DNA of 64,000 bases from Aporrectodea caliginosa (taxonomy: Eukaryota > Annelida > Clitellata > Crassiclitellata > Lumbricidae), in NCBI GenBank assembly GCA_020284085.1, contig JACEVL010000108.1, positions 482,501 through 546,500 of the forward strand, in the 5' to 3' direction. The stretch's first letter is position 1. Every line of letters begins with the position of its first letter. The notes beneath the pieces were generated by a model, which saw only the letters and a list, made by a program, of their open reading frames with translations, was not told the DNA's origin and did no database searches. Below, piece by piece: positions 34,536-45,879 of this stretch. The position numbers were made by a program, and so were the translations under genes.

Positions 34536-35870
34536 CAAAATATGCTACATAAGCACGGATCACGGTTAGCCAATTGGTTAGAGCGCTCTCTTTAAACACC
34601 ATTAAAACGTAGTCATCCGCCGTTATAAAAAAAAATAATGATGCAACAATAATTGGCGGTGAGCTGTAATATGCCAAAAACTAATCTTTGTCGGCGGCAA
34701 CGGCCTAAGTTATCATAAGCTGCCGTTAAACTGTGGATCCAATAATTGGCGGTCACTTGTTAATCCTTAACGGTTCTAGCATGCATGGACCACGTTAGCC
34801 AATAATAAATTTGTTATGTGCTCTCCTTCTGGACACCTTTAAAACGTTGTCATAAAAGGCTATAATTTTATAAGAATGAGACTTGCGGTCAATTGCTAAT
34901 GATTTGTCTACTGAGAGGGCTCTATGTTGTCATGAGATGTCATTAAACTGACGATTATTAATAAATTAAGCCAATTGGTTGTCACCCCGCCACTACCCCA
35001 CACCTGGTGCCAGTCCAAAGCCTGGAAAACGGAGGAGGAGGATCCTATGACGCAGTGTCGTCAAACAGCAACTAACTGTCACGTGCAAAACAAGTAATAA
35101 TCCACCGAGAAACTCTAGAATATCGCTAATCTTTGACGTATTTAACAAATCTATATTAGCACAGCGGTTCCAAATTGAGTTAAATAGCACAATTTGCAAT
35201 TAAGTTACAGGGGATACTTTTTGAATGAAGGATAATTTCGTTCGACTAATGAGGGATACTTTTGCACGAGTGGAAAAGTCCTTCACGTTCAGAATTATCC
35301 GGCCGAATACTTCATTTCGCTAAGGGGATATAATTCTAATGGGGGATATTCTATTTCGTGACACCGATATCGCAATTATACAATACGTTATAATGCAACT
35401 CTTTTTAATATTGCTCAGAAGTGCACAAGTGACCATACAATACACGCAGAGATTTATAGTGCGCTTTAATAAAAACAAGTCTTGCACAATTGCGCGTCTC
35501 ACTACATTCCTTGACATAGAGCAATTAGAATATATGTTTTTTAAATTTATATTTAGATTGAGTAAGTCTTTAGAACATCGATGTCGCTGAGCAATTGCGA
35601 ATAAAGGACTTGATGGATGACGCCATGGAAACAAATATTCTGGTGCCCTACCTTCATCAGCAACTCCACTGGAAACTTCTGTATTACGCCATTGGATTAC
35701 ACACCCGTTTTTAAACTTATATGTGCCCTATAAGTACGAGCAGAAAAGCAACTCTGTACTGCAATCCAAATATTATCCTTGTCTCAGATGAATAATTGAC
35801 AGGGCCGAATTCCCCAAATGCCCGTGCCGGAGGACAGGCCCAAACGTCGGAAGACAGGCCAATCTCCCCA
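34536..35870 (+). repeat. Family X copy 2 (right part)
   Basis: Colinear with 5725-7493 and 8961-9420. An inverted M4 copy is inserted at about 34672-34740 (gtcggcggcaacggcctaag). M2 at 34600 and 34828, M3 at 35010-35070. Leads into the small minisatellite. Confidence 0.7.
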
Positions 35871-36165
35871 CTCCGCCACTGCCCATGTAGGAGGACAGGC
35901 CCAAACTCCGCTACTGCCCATGTACGAGGACAGGCCCAAACTCCGCTACTGCCCATGTACGAGGACAGGCCCAAACTCCGCTACTGCCCATGTACGAGGA
36001 CAGGCCCAAACTCCGCTACTGCCCATGTACGAGGACAGTCTCAAACTCCGCCACTGCCCAGGTTGGAGGACAGACCCAAACTCCGGCACTGCCCATGTAC
36101 GAGGACAGGCCCAAACTCCGCTAATGGTCTACTGCCCGTGTCGGAAGACAGGTTCACATCCGCCA
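35871..36165. repeat. Small 35-bp minisatellite, second locus
   Basis: About seven or eight units 'ctactgcccatgtacgagga' plus 'caggcccaaactccg'. The unit has tacg where the large array has tagg. Located at the same position within family X as the large array. Confidence 0.9.
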
Positions 36166-36669
36166 TGGCCTGCCTGTCCGAGCCACATCCAGTTCAAAGC
36201 CTTACATGTACTAAATGTATGTGATTGAATATTATTTCAGAATCCAAATTATAGAATTATGAAGACAAAATTAGTCTATTCTATTAGATGTTTGTCCGTT
36301 CTAAGACGGTTGAAAAAATTTGAATAGGCTAATCAACCTTCGGGCCGCATGTCCGCTTGCCACATGCCCTCGCTACATTCCTTGTCATAGAGCAATATTA
36401 TTAGAATAGATAAGTTTCTTATTTAGATTTAGAATGAGCAACAGATGTGAACTGACGAACTAAAGTTGGGAGACTGTTCTATTCTTTGGGTCCTGAGACA
36501 GAGGAAGCACGACTACGAAACTTCTGATTTGTGCGAGGGACAGTAGAATCTCCTCGCGTGGACGATCGAAGTCTTCAAGGACTTCTATGGCGCTGAGCAA
36601 TTGTTATTAAAGGACTTGATGGAGGACGACATGGGCCCATGGAAACAAACGCTTATGTCGCCTGGTGCC
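36166..36669 (+). repeat. Family X, copies 2 (end) and 4 (start)
   Basis: 'cctgtccgagccacatccag' closes copy 2. From about 36368 the string 'ctcgctacattccttgtcat' opens copy 4, continuing through 'cgatggc/atggcgctgagcaat' and 'gcttatgtcgcctggtgccc'. Confidence 0.55.
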
Positions 36670-37346
36670 CCAACTTTGGAGGGACTCGAACGTGTTTCTA
36701 CCATTAAGATCGTATGTGTAACCACAACTACTGACCTTCGAGCCACCAATCACGTGGAGGAAGTCCTTGTCTCCTGTAGTGGAGCTTTACACGCTCTCAG
36801 AATACTCAGGTCTAATGGTCTTCCCAGTGGTGCTCTCTGCCGGGTTGCTGAGGCAACTGTCGTCTCTCGATTGACTTATGCCGCTCCAGCCTGGTGGGGT
36901 CTTACAACGGCTGAAGACCGAAAAAGACTCGAGAGACTTCTGCAGCGAATCAAGCATGCCGGATAACTTCCTTCTAACTCACCGGATATCGATCAGCTGG
37001 TGTGTGATGCTGACGCCAGTCTACTAAAAGGCAGTGATAAGGAACGATTTCCATGTGTTACGTTCACTGTTTCCACCAATAATTACTCGTCATTATAATC
37101 TGCGACCCCGGCCTCATGATTTCACTTTGCCGGCAAGGGATCATCGAAATTTCATACCTAGAGTACTTTATGGTGTGTTTGGCTAAATAATCATTTTCTT
37201 TAGCAATAGGTCTCAGTCATTAATACATTCCTAACCGTCTTACCTATTTGACTATTATTTTTGTTTAATCGATATCTAAACTGTTGATTTTGTAATCTTG
37301 TTGCGTTTGTGTCAACGAGTTTGTGCAATAAAGGAATAGTAGTAGT
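36670..37346 (+). mobile_element. 5'-truncated LINE inserted in family X copy 4
   Basis: Between 'cctggtgcccc' and 'ccttcgtcagcaactccact', which are contiguous in other X copies. Frame from about 36675: HALRILRSNGLPSGALC, VAEATVVSRLTYAAPAWWG, RKRLERLLQRIKHAG, then a stop where related copies have GYLP; degraded homologues of SPD...DADASLL, YNLRPRPH and HRNFIPRVLYGVF follow in shifted frames. The 3' UTR ends near 'gtgcaataaaggaatagtag'. C-terminal part of the same broad LINE group as 44068-44610. Confidence 0.75.
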
Positions 37347-37639
37347 ACCTTCGTCAGCAACTCCACTGGAAAGTTCTATATTGTGCCAATGGAATACACA
37401 CCCGTTTTAAAGGTGATATGTGCCATATAAGTAAGAGCAGAAAAGCAACTCTGTACTGCAATCCTGTTATGTCTCAGATGAACTTACCTCGCCAGAGCAG
37501 TAAAAAATGAAGGCAGCGGAGGACAGGCCAAAACTTGCGTCAACTCCGTGTCACAGGACAGGGTCGAATTCCCCAAATTCCCGTGCCGGAGGACAGGCCC
37601 AAAAGGCCCAAACGTCGGTAGGGGCGGGCGCATTTGTCG
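37347..37639 (+). repeat. Family X copy 4 (right part)
   Basis: 'tacacacccgttttaaagg', 'ggcagcggaggacaggccaa', 'cacaggacagg', and a single minisatellite-like unit ending 'caaacgtcggtagg'. Confidence 0.65.
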
Positions 37640-37990
37640 GGGCGCTTATGTCGAAGATTGTGATAACGAACGTATACCATCAACCACGGGATCCCGAGCG
37701 ATCCGGAAACATACTCTCTCCGTAATGGGCGATTTCAACGCACGAAGTATACTCTGTTTGGCTCCGAATCTGCTGATGATCGTATCTGCCAAATGGAGAG
37801 TGCCATGGAAACAAACGAGTAGGCCTATGTGACTATGTCGTTTATAACACTGGTGAAACCACCTTCGTCTGCAACTCCACTGGAAATCCAATGGCGCAGA
37901 AGTGCATTTGAACAGTCCTTCACGACGTCAACGACCCTGGCAGAAATAACTCTAAGATGTTGTTAAGCGCCAATACCAATAATGTTTGGA
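37640..37990 (+). pseudogene. LINE endonuclease-domain remnant
   Basis: Pieces in shifted frames: VITNVYHQPRDPE at about 37659-37697, then VMGDFNARSIL at about 37722-37750 (GDFNA is the conserved endonuclease motif), TTFVCNSTGNPMAQKCI at about 37858-37905. Broken by frameshifts. Confidence 0.55.
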
Positions 37991-38990
37991 TATATTTAGA
38001 CGCCTTTAAATCGTTTTTTCAACTGACGCTATAATTATGAGCCATATTTTCGTAACGCTTTAGACCAAAACGAATGAAGGAAAGTTCCGTATAGACAAAT
38101 GAATAATGATACCTCTGTGTATATATATATAAATGTTGATATATATATATATATGTTTATATATATTTATAAGTAAATATATATATATGTATTAAACAAT
38201 AATAATAATAATGATATATATGAATAAGAGATCGGCAACAAACACCTGTCAAATTGTTCTGTCTCGGCATCCTTCCAGAAACGGAATCCTAGCCAAGAAA
38301 AGAGAAAGAAAACTGATGATACACATTATACGAAAATGAACTTAATCCGTCAGAAACTTTAAATACGTCAACATCCTATCAGAAACGGAATCAAAGACGA
38401 GAAAAGAGAAAGAAAATTTATGAGAACATTACAAGAAAATGAACTGAAATACATCAAAAACTTTAAAGACGTCAACAGCCTTTGTTGCTATAGGATGTCG
38501 TTAAATCTGGATTAAATAAAAACTAACGCAATGTTAAAAACGCCCCATTTGGCAGGAGATGCAGCTAAGCACTAAATACTAAAATTTATGTTATTATACG
38601 CAACACACCTTTATATCGCTTGTTTCAAGCGCTATAAATATATTGAAAATATCTCTTCGTTCAATCAACAAAACACCGCTTCACTCAGTTGATCAACTCC
38701 GCCACTGTTTGTACTCCGACAGTGCCAGTCCCAAGCCTGGATAAAAGAGTAGGGTGACGCTAATGATCTTTGGGACCCAGGGTCGAAAAACTCAGGGTTG
38801 GAAAGTTGTCGCCGGCCCCGTTATAACCGGTTTTTGTCATTGCAATAACCGTCCCGGCAACAACCTTTTGACAAAAATTGCAACAACCTCTTGGCAAAAA
38901 TGACAAAAACCTCTTGACAAAAAAAGAAATGTGGAACCCACTGTCGGCAATCATATGCATACTGGAAACGTTGTTCATGCCCAGCAACAT
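37991..38990 (+). repeat. M2 modules, AT microsatellite, X fragment, M3
   Basis: M2 at 37996-38030. TA-rich run at 38118-38185. Direct duplication 'acgagaaaagagaaagaaaa' type at 38295-38320 and 38397-38420. M4 ending 'aggatgtcgttaaatctgg' near 38495. M2 at 38602-38640 forms CGCTTG/CAAGCG. M3 at 38725-38780. Fivefold 'cttggcaaaaatgacaaaaa'-like repeats at 38860-38925. Confidence 0.5.
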
Positions 38991-39430
38991 TCTCGAAATT
39001 CCTCTGCATTCCTCTGTGCAACATAATCGAACCACTAAAAAGAGAGGAAAGGAGGAGATCACGACAACTGAAATGGCCTACACCTTGATTGGTGGTGCTG
39101 ATGATCCAGAATCAATCAGAATCTTGATCGAGAGATCAACTGAGAAGACCATGATTACGAACGTCTACGATGAGCTAGAAGATCCCAAGCGACCTTTGCT
39201 ACCGGACACACACTCTCGTCTCTTCAGAGAGAAACGGAGGTCGTATACTGGGCGACTTTAACGCACAGAGTACTATGTTTGGCTCCGACTCTACAGTCAC
39301 TGGTGATCGTATCTTTCAGCAGAAGAACGCCCTATAAGCAAACGAGCATGTCGTTTTAAACACCGCCTTCGTCAGCAACTCCACTGGAAATGAAATGGCG
39401 CAGAAGTGCATTATTACGACCCTGACAGCT
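38991..39430 (+). pseudogene. LINE endonuclease-domain remnant
   Basis: Frame 39060-39210 reads TTEMAYTLIGGADD and KTMITNVYDELEDP. After a shift, GDFNAQSTMFGSDS is present at about 39250-39290, followed by STGNEMAQKC near 39380-39410. Same arrangement as 33413 and 37640, again joined to an M4-like end (tttgagatatcgttaag). Confidence 0.55.
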
Positions 39431-39439
39431 ATATCTTTG

Positions 39440-39830
39440 AGATATCGTTAAGGTCTTGATTGCTCGATTGTCTAGCAGACTCTGCTCCATCTGTATCTCA
39501 AGGAGATATGTGTCTCAGTATCTGCCATACCAGGGTCGCATATTTCTCACCTCTGCCACTTATGGTTTGGTTACTTGGTTGTTCCACCGATCCGGACTTC
39601 GACGGCCCAACAAACAGTTTTGCTGTGGTCGGCCCATCGTCCTGTAATAAATTGTCTAAAATCCAGAGACATGAACTTCTCAGCATCCTTTTCCCTCTTA
39701 CCAGCAAGGGCTGGAAGGTCTTTTTGTTCGATCGTTCATGGTTTCATCGTGTTTATATGGTAACGCCTCTGATGAGTCTCACTCCTAGTGGCGCTATATC
39801 AATCTGAAATAACAATTACAATTATAGTAG
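39440..39830 (+). pseudogene. LINE C-terminal remnant, copy 1
   Basis: Decayed frames match the common LINE C-terminus: SAPS, a 'TSATYGLVTWLF' stretch, and FAVVGPSS..NKLSK..RHE..., ending in '...ggcgctatatcaat'. It has a duplicate at 49600-49960. Confidence 0.6.
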
Positions 39831-40640
39831 TGGATTAGTAACTCATTGGAATAATAATAATTGTGTAATCGTCCCGTTTCAATTTATACGTCCGATATTA
39901 AACGTGATGTTTTAAATGTCTAAACATTTTTTCCCTTCGCAAACATAACTATTCATCGATTTTCCTCCATAAATATAATTTACCGATTTCATTTTTTATG
40001 TAAACAAGACGCGATATTTTCCTGTCCTCCAATTAGTCGCCTAAAAGCTAGTTACACGACGTTAAATAACGAGTTTTCATTCCTCTGTTTAGGTCCGTGC
40101 TCCAAAGCAAATTTCACGACACCAGCTGATTCACTAGCGTTCCTTAAAGACTGGTTTTAATACATGTATATTTAAATAATAACTATAGTTCCCTTATTGC
40201 AAAGTAGTGCTGCAGTATTGTGCAGCGGGGTGATGCATTTTATATTTATTTCATGCTGTCAAAGCTTGAAATAAATATAAAATGCATCACCCCGCTTCTG
40301 CTTGTAGTTATTATGCGAATATCACACTTTAAAATGGTGTTTAATTATTTTGAACAGTTCTCACTGTTTCTATGCCACATTACATTTAGGTCGAAGTAAC
40401 TTTTCATTATTCAACGACGTCATTTGATTATGTTTTCCGAGGACGCCGCTCTGTTCAGTCGCTTATGTCCTGTCGGTCCTAGTGGACTGATCTTCTGGAT
40501 ATTGACCTGATTGCGGCCTTCTTTTGATGCGCCATCGGTTGATGCCTTGTGCGTTAGACACCGGTGGTATAGCAGTTAAACATTGCAATTACAATTATTC
40601 TAGCGGCAATAGACCCGTCAGTCATTGGCCTTATATGTCG
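39831..40640 (+). repeat. Duplicated segment, copy 1
   Basis: Colinear with 49960-50700 beyond the LINE remnant: 'gtgtaatcgtcccgtttcaa', 'attcatcgattttcc', 'cacgacgttaaataa', 'tggactgatcttctggatat', 'gcgccatcggttgatgcctt'. Confidence 0.75.
40225..40295. repeat. Perfect 29-bp inverted repeat
   Basis: Arms 40225-40253 and 40267-40295 are exact reverse complements (gcggggtgatgcatttta...), with a 13-nt spacer. The duplicate locus at 50340-50400 has only a counterpart of the right arm (catcatcccgtttccgcttg), so the left arm was added here. Confidence 0.9.
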
Positions 40641-41910
40641 CTAAACACTGGATACTAATGATACGTCACTTTCGCTTGGACACCTTTAGAAATTAACAAG
40701 TACAATTATACAATACAATACGATTTACATGGCCTTCAACTGATATTTTTTAGTCGACATTTTTGTTCAGTCGTGAATTCGCTAATGATATTTTGACATA
40801 GAAGCGCTACAAAGTAATTACAACCATTCACACCGACACTGTCCGTACTCTGGTAGTGCTAGTCCCAGGCCTAGAGAAAAGGGGAGAGGTGCTAGTCATC
40901 TTTGTAAAGACTGAACGTCATTTAATGTTTACTAACCAACCAATCACCCAACTTCCGATAAACCAATTAACAAATATGTAGTATAGCGTCGAATATAATG
41001 GCCCTGGCATCTTCAATATGTCGTTACACACTGGATACTAATGATGTTACGATCTGCTTAGACACCCTTTAATTGTCCCCAACCGACGCTATATATTTTA
41101 AATTTCTAATATACGTCAATGCACCCCGAGAGTCGAGGGTTTATAATTCCCTCATGTGAAGACAAAACATTTAGACACAATTAAATATTATTCCATCATC
41201 GCTATATAGTTGACGTTTCGTTCAATCGCGAGTTCAGCACGTAAATGAATAGGTCAACTAAGTTGAAACGCTACTACGTTCATGAATACTGTTACACCTG
41301 GTATTTAAAAAATGCCAAGTGAGTCCATAGGGGCTTCTTAATTTGAGACGCTACATTTAGATTATGTTGTCCAACGCTATATGTTGACTAGATTGTGTAA
41401 ATACAAATGAGCGTCATGTTTACATTTGTACAGACGCACTTGTTAGAGACGTGGGATAAATACTAGGATAGAGGAATCGGAATAATTATTATTAGGGGAT
41501 GGGGCGCCATCTGAAAGTAAAGTGATCGCTCTAAATAGTATATACTGATGTATACGCCACATCTTCATAAATATGCCATGTTCTGTTCATGTTCCGCTGT
41601 AGCTCTATCCACAGGGTGGACCAGATAACAGTTATTTGAGAAGTGACTTAGTAAAATCGTTTTTTGTTGCTTTTTGTTGGATTACGTTTTTGAACCAGCA
41701 ACAAAAAGTTGGTGGACTCACTAAAAGTGATATAACTTTTGTTCTGTTTGGAAATTTTCGGTGAAATTTGGCCATTATACGTAGATATGAATTACCTTTA
41801 AGCACGTAAAACGTATTTAAAAATGCTTACATTTGGCCGAAATATTAGCAAACATTCCTAAAGGGTTACTTTTTTTGGCCCACCCTGTATATAATTATGT
41901 TGATTAGATT
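40641..41910 (+). repeat. M1-M4 module region
   Basis: M4 then M2 at 40620-40700 and again at 41003-41095. M3 at about 40855-40925. M2-like 'attatgttgtccaacgctat' at about 41364-41385. 41400-41910 is otherwise unassigned. No gene. Confidence 0.5.
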
Positions 41911-41911
41911 G

Positions 41912-42065
41912 GATTGGATCCACAGTTTAACGGCAGCTTATGACAACATAGGCCGTTGCCGCCGACAAAGATTGTAGATGTGTGTGTCCACAGTTTAACG
42001 GCAGCTTATGACAACATAGGCCGTTGCCGCCGACAAAGATTAGTTTTTGGCATATTACAGCTCAT
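41912..42065 (+). repeat. Tandemly duplicated M4 (long form)
   Basis: 'ccacagtttaacggcagctt' to 'cgccgacaaagatt' occurs at about 41922-41973 and 41989-42041. The second copy continues with 'ttggcatattacagctc'. Each has AACGGC/GCCGTT stems. Confidence 0.8.
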
Positions 42066-42836
42066 CAAAAAGGTATTATAAATATATATAATTCTTGTTC
42101 ATTAATGTTGGGTGTCTAGGCAAAACGAATAATTTTTTATTCGGTGTATTTAATGGGTTTACGGGTTCAAACCCGCCGAAAAATTCTTTTTATGCTTTTG
42201 TATGCAAAATAAAAAAACTTAACTTTTACGACCATGTCTAATGGAACATCTTGAAATTGTTTCCTGGCTACACATTTATATTGAATTTATGTTCGAAATG
42301 TCTGAATTAAGCTCAAGCGATTCTAGCAAGCCTAAGCATGTATATCACGTTAGCCAATTGGTTATGCGCTCTCCTTCTGGACACCTTTAAAACGTTCTCA
42401 TACGACGCTATATAAAGATGAGACTGATTCAAAATTGCTAATGATGTGTTTAGAAATCTATGTCATTAAACTGATGATTGTTAAAGAAAGTCAATTTGTT
42501 GTAACTAAGCCACTATCGTACATGTGATAGTGCCAGTCCCAAGTCTGGAGAAAGGAGGAGAGCCATACTAATCATCTTTGTTATGACGCAGTGTCGTGAA
42601 ACAGCGACTAACTAACCAATTTTTTATCGTATGCAAAACAACAAAGTCACAGAGAAACAGGAGAAATTCGAAGCGTAGACTAAGTAAAATGGATTCGATT
42701 AGCTTCACCGTATTTTCGAAATCCATATAAGGGCAGTGGTTAGCGTTGTGTGCTGTCAAATCAGGAGAACAGGGTTCAAATTGTGACGGTCATGGGCTGC
42801 TCCCTGCTCTTGCAATTTTAAATAAGTATATATAGG

Positions 42837-42840
<4 letters not shown>
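42066..42840 (+). repeat. M2, M3 and partial SINE-D head
   Basis: M2 at 42376-42415, M3 at 42532-42612, partial SINE-D head at 42722-42780 (gcagtggttagcgttgtgtg; gggttcaaatt). 42066-42350 unassigned. Confidence 0.5.

Positions 42841-42920
<80 letters not shown>
42841..42920. repeat. (TA)n microsatellite
   Basis: Forty uninterrupted TA dinucleotides. Confidence 0.95.
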
Positions 42921-42924
<4 letters not shown>

Positions 42925-43244
42925 ATATGCATATGGATCTGTCTTTTTCAGATCCGCTGTTTTGTCAGATCCGGCGACAAATCAAAGAATCCATTCATAT
43001 TCAAGCAATGGCCATTTTTCGACGACTAGTTTTAATTTGGCTGCATCATACTGACGTCGCCTTCCCCAGTGTCTGGCGCCCCCAGCGGCGGCGACGCAAA
43101 CCGCCAAGCGACGGCAGCAGCGCCTTCTCGTGGAGGTCAACAGATGGCCTGAGATTACTTTCGCCAGTGGCCGATAGAGCGACGATTGGATCGCCGTTAG
43201 GTGGCGGATTTCGAGAGGAATCGAACCAGCACCGCTGTTTCATA
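42921..43244. other. GC-rich unassigned segment
   Basis: Markedly GC-richer than its surroundings (for example 'cccccagcggcggcgacgca'). Open on both strands for 65 to 126 codons, but without recognisable motifs. Could be part of a SINE/MITE upstream of the SINE-D-like body that follows. Confidence 0.3.
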
Positions 43245-43440
43245 GGTCATTCTTCTTCACTCGATGGTCTACTGGTTAGTGTGCTGGTCCAACAAACGAG
43301 AGATTGAGGTTGAAATATCGGCCAGTGAACCAATTTGGTTCGAGATTTCTCCACCCTCTGCGCCCCAGCCAACGCAGCTTTAATGACCGTATGTCACTGG
43401 GAAGATGAGACAGAGGGAGAGGACTGGCCGCCGGCCCTCA
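43245..43440 (+). mobile_element. SINE-D-like element
   Basis: 'gatggtctactggttagtgt' and 'gattgaggttgaaat' resemble A and B boxes; body 'ggagaggactggccgcc'; the tail 'aaaaatgaagtcgctaac' falls in the following tandem duplication. Confidence 0.5.
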
Positions 43441-43718
43441 TATGCCGAGGCTAAGAAAAATGAAGTCGCTAACATTTCATGCCCATGGCTGCCTCTGATT
43501 TAGCTGAAAGGAATTGCCAATTGTAAGTTTTGTACGAATTATGCCATACGAACAGTGAGAATAATAGTTCAACATTAATTATGCCGAGGCTAAGAAAAAT
43601 GAAGTCGCTAACATTTCATGCCCATGGCTGCCTCTGATTTAGCTGAAAGGAATTGCCAATTGTAAGTTTTGTACGAATTATGCCATACGAACAGTGAGAA
43701 TAATAGTTCAACATTAAT
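43441..43718. repeat. 139-bp perfect tandem duplication
   Basis: 43441-43579 is repeated at 43580-43718 (each begins tatgccgaggctaag), with no difference seen. Confidence 0.95.
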
Positions 43719-43949
43719 TATGTCGAAGTCAACGGCCTTTGTTGCCAAAAGATGTCGTGAAACTCTTAATCAATCCTTCTGTTCGCTCTGAAATTCTCTC
43801 TGGCAGTCTCTCTTCTTCCTTCGCTTTTTTCAAAACCTGTTTATTTTCGCGAGGCTTAGCACACTGGGAGCGCTTCTGAACCCTACGAGAGGCGCTTTAC
43901 AAATACTTAAATACGATACGATACGATATTATTAGGTCAATAATAATTA
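43719..43949 (+). repeat. M4, LINE-type tail, ATACG run
   Basis: M4 at about 43730-43765 (gtcaacggcctttgttgcca). A 'gggagcgcttctgaac ... ggcgctttacaaata' tail followed by ATACG repeats at 43912-43928. Confidence 0.55.
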
Positions 43950-44067
43950 CACTGTGCCCCATAAAAAAACACACACAAAAACTTTTCAAAAATCTTCTAT
44001 AAAACCAAGCCAATTGTAATAAAAGTTTGTACGTTGTTTCTTAAATAATTTTGCCACAAAATATTTA

Positions 44068-44640
44068 TATATATATTCGTTTATTTGAAAAAGAGACAAA
44101 TCTGGGTGGCACACCGCACCCAGTTACATGTCGAAGCATAGACCAAACAAATAAAATAATAAATGAAAAGGTTAACAGAACTCTGTCAGTGGTCATGGGC
44201 AAAGAGGACTCTAGGTATAAAGTTTTTCACGTCCTTTTCTGGTAGCACAAATGGATGTTGCCTAGGACGCAGGTTGTAACGGGTTTTGACGAGAGGTGGG
44301 AAGAGACTCCTCAGAACGTGATTGTCATTCTGTATCACGTTACTTAGGAGCCTAGCATCGGCTCCAACCGCTAATTCCTCCATATTGGGTGACGTCGCCG
44401 GAAGGTACCCTAGTCGCCGCATCCGGTTCAACATCCGCTCCATCTTAACTCTGTCTTCGCCCAAGGTGTACCCCCACCAGGCTGGGGCAGAGTAAAGGAG
44501 CCTTGCGACCGATGTGGCTCGAGCGACCTCTTGTAGAGCCTCGGAGGACAGTCCATGGGCCTTTAGTATTCGTAATGCGTAGAGCGATCTTGAGCATCCT
44601 ATCAGCATTTCACATTTTACTTACTCACAGAAGTGGTTGC
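44068..44640 (-). mobile_element. 5'-truncated LINE nested in the mariner element
   Basis: Minus-strand frame 44608-44186: SRSLYALRILKAHGLSSEAL, VARATSVARLLYSAPAWWGY, RMRRLGYLP, ADARLLSNVIQNDNHVLRSL, TRYNLRPRQH and KNFIPRVLF, the reverse-transcriptase C-terminal region. It is the least damaged of the related copies (36670, 54153). The 3' UTR ends 'aaataaacgaatatat' at 44068. The exact 5' edge is uncertain (44610-44640). Confidence 0.85.
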
Positions 44641-44719
44641 TGTTAGAGGCAGTGACGCAGACTAGGCGACTAGGCGTGTTTGGAAACATATAAACAGAGA
44701 TTAGTAACTTAGAGTTAAA

Positions 44720-45792
44720 ATGGTTTTCAGCAGCGAAGATAAAAATTTTATTAAGAATTTAGTATTGTTGAAGGGTTACAGTAGGCGTCGGTTGATAAAA
44801 GAGTTCCCGCAGAAGGGTTGGAATAAAAATAGCCTCGATGTACTGCTGCGAAAGATTCGAAAAACGGCCAGCGTGGATCGTCAGCCCGGCAGCGGACGAC
44901 CACGTTCGGTGCGCACACCAGAGAACATTGATGCAGTAAACGATCTTGTGCTAAGCCAGGAGGGCGCACCACAAACTCACAGAACAACTCGCCAGATTCA
45001 AAGAGAAATTGGAATGAGTAAGGGAACAGTGTATAGAGTAATACATGATGACCTTCAGCTGAAGTGTCTGAAAAACGCCGTGCCCAACTGTTATCAACAT
45101 GCAACACAGATTCACGCCTGGAACGATGCAAGCAACTTCTTAGGAAGTTTCCCGAGCATATAGTCCCTTTCATCTGGTTTAGTGACGAGAAGCTGTTTAC
45201 AGTGGCGCCTCCAATCAACGCTCAGAACGATCGTCTCTACGTATCCACGACAACACTGAAGCGCAACGTTGACGCCAATCGCCTACTGCGGACCCGCCCG
45301 ACTTTCAGCCGCTCACTGATGGTCTCCGTCGCCGTCTCGAAGCTCGGGTGCACGGAATTGTTCTTCGTGGAACCTGGGTTGAAGGTCAACGGCGAATATT
45401 ACAGGAATATCCTGTTGATGGAACAGATGTTGCCAGCGATCAGAGGGATGTCAAGCGACTTATTTATTCTCCAGCAGGACAGCGCCCCAGCACATCGCGC
45501 AAAGGACACCATTGCGTTGCTGCGACGTGAAACACCAAGCTTCATTGGACCGGAACTCTGGCCAGCAAACTCACCAGACCTCAATCCCGTTGACTACAGA
45601 ATTTGGGGTCTAATACAGGAACGCGTCTACCAGACAGCAATACGGGACATCGACGAGTTGGAGGAGCGCCTCATCGTTGTGTGGGCACAGTTGAAGCAGA
45701 GTGTCATTGACAAAGCTATTGAACAGTGGCGGCCAAGGCTGAGAGCCTGCGTTCAAGCGAAGGGACATCACTTCGAACATCTTCTTAAATGA
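44720..45792 (+). pseudogene. mariner-like (DD37D) transposase, one frameshift
   Basis: Cut-and-paste transposase that would bind the TIRs and cleave at TA. N-terminal half 44720-45163: helix-turn-helix region with GSGRPRSVRT linker and TTRQIQREIGMSKGTVYRVI. C-terminal half 45064-45792: WFSDEKLF (first Asp), LQQDSAPAH (second Asp) and NSPDLNPVDYRIW (third Asp), with 37 residues between the last two acidic residues. The halves are in different frames; the reading frames meet at the A-run 45071-45075, consistent with a single-base loss there. Otherwise intact through HHFEHLLK and stop, about 357 residues, so the copy is young or the shift is a sequencing error. Confidence 0.88.
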
Positions 45793-45879
45793 AACATTAC
45801 TTTTCTTATATAAACATTAGACTTACATGCGTTTCATGACAAAGTTTTTTGGTGTGTTTTTTATGGGGCACAGTGTATA

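Larger units (their letters stand above)
43950..45875 (+). mobile_element. mariner-type element (DD37D), with nested LINE
   Basis: Flanked by TA (43948-43949 and 45876-45877). TIRs begin CACTGTGCCCCATAAAAAA at both ends. Total 1,926 bp; without the LINE nested at about 44068-44610 it would be near 1.38 kb, normal for the family. Removing the element restores an M1 module (aattatcctttcacacccg). Confidence 0.9.

Noticed and set aside
42927..43307. 126-codon plus-strand frame
   Set aside because: GC-rich stretch open on both strands, no recognisable motif or splice context.
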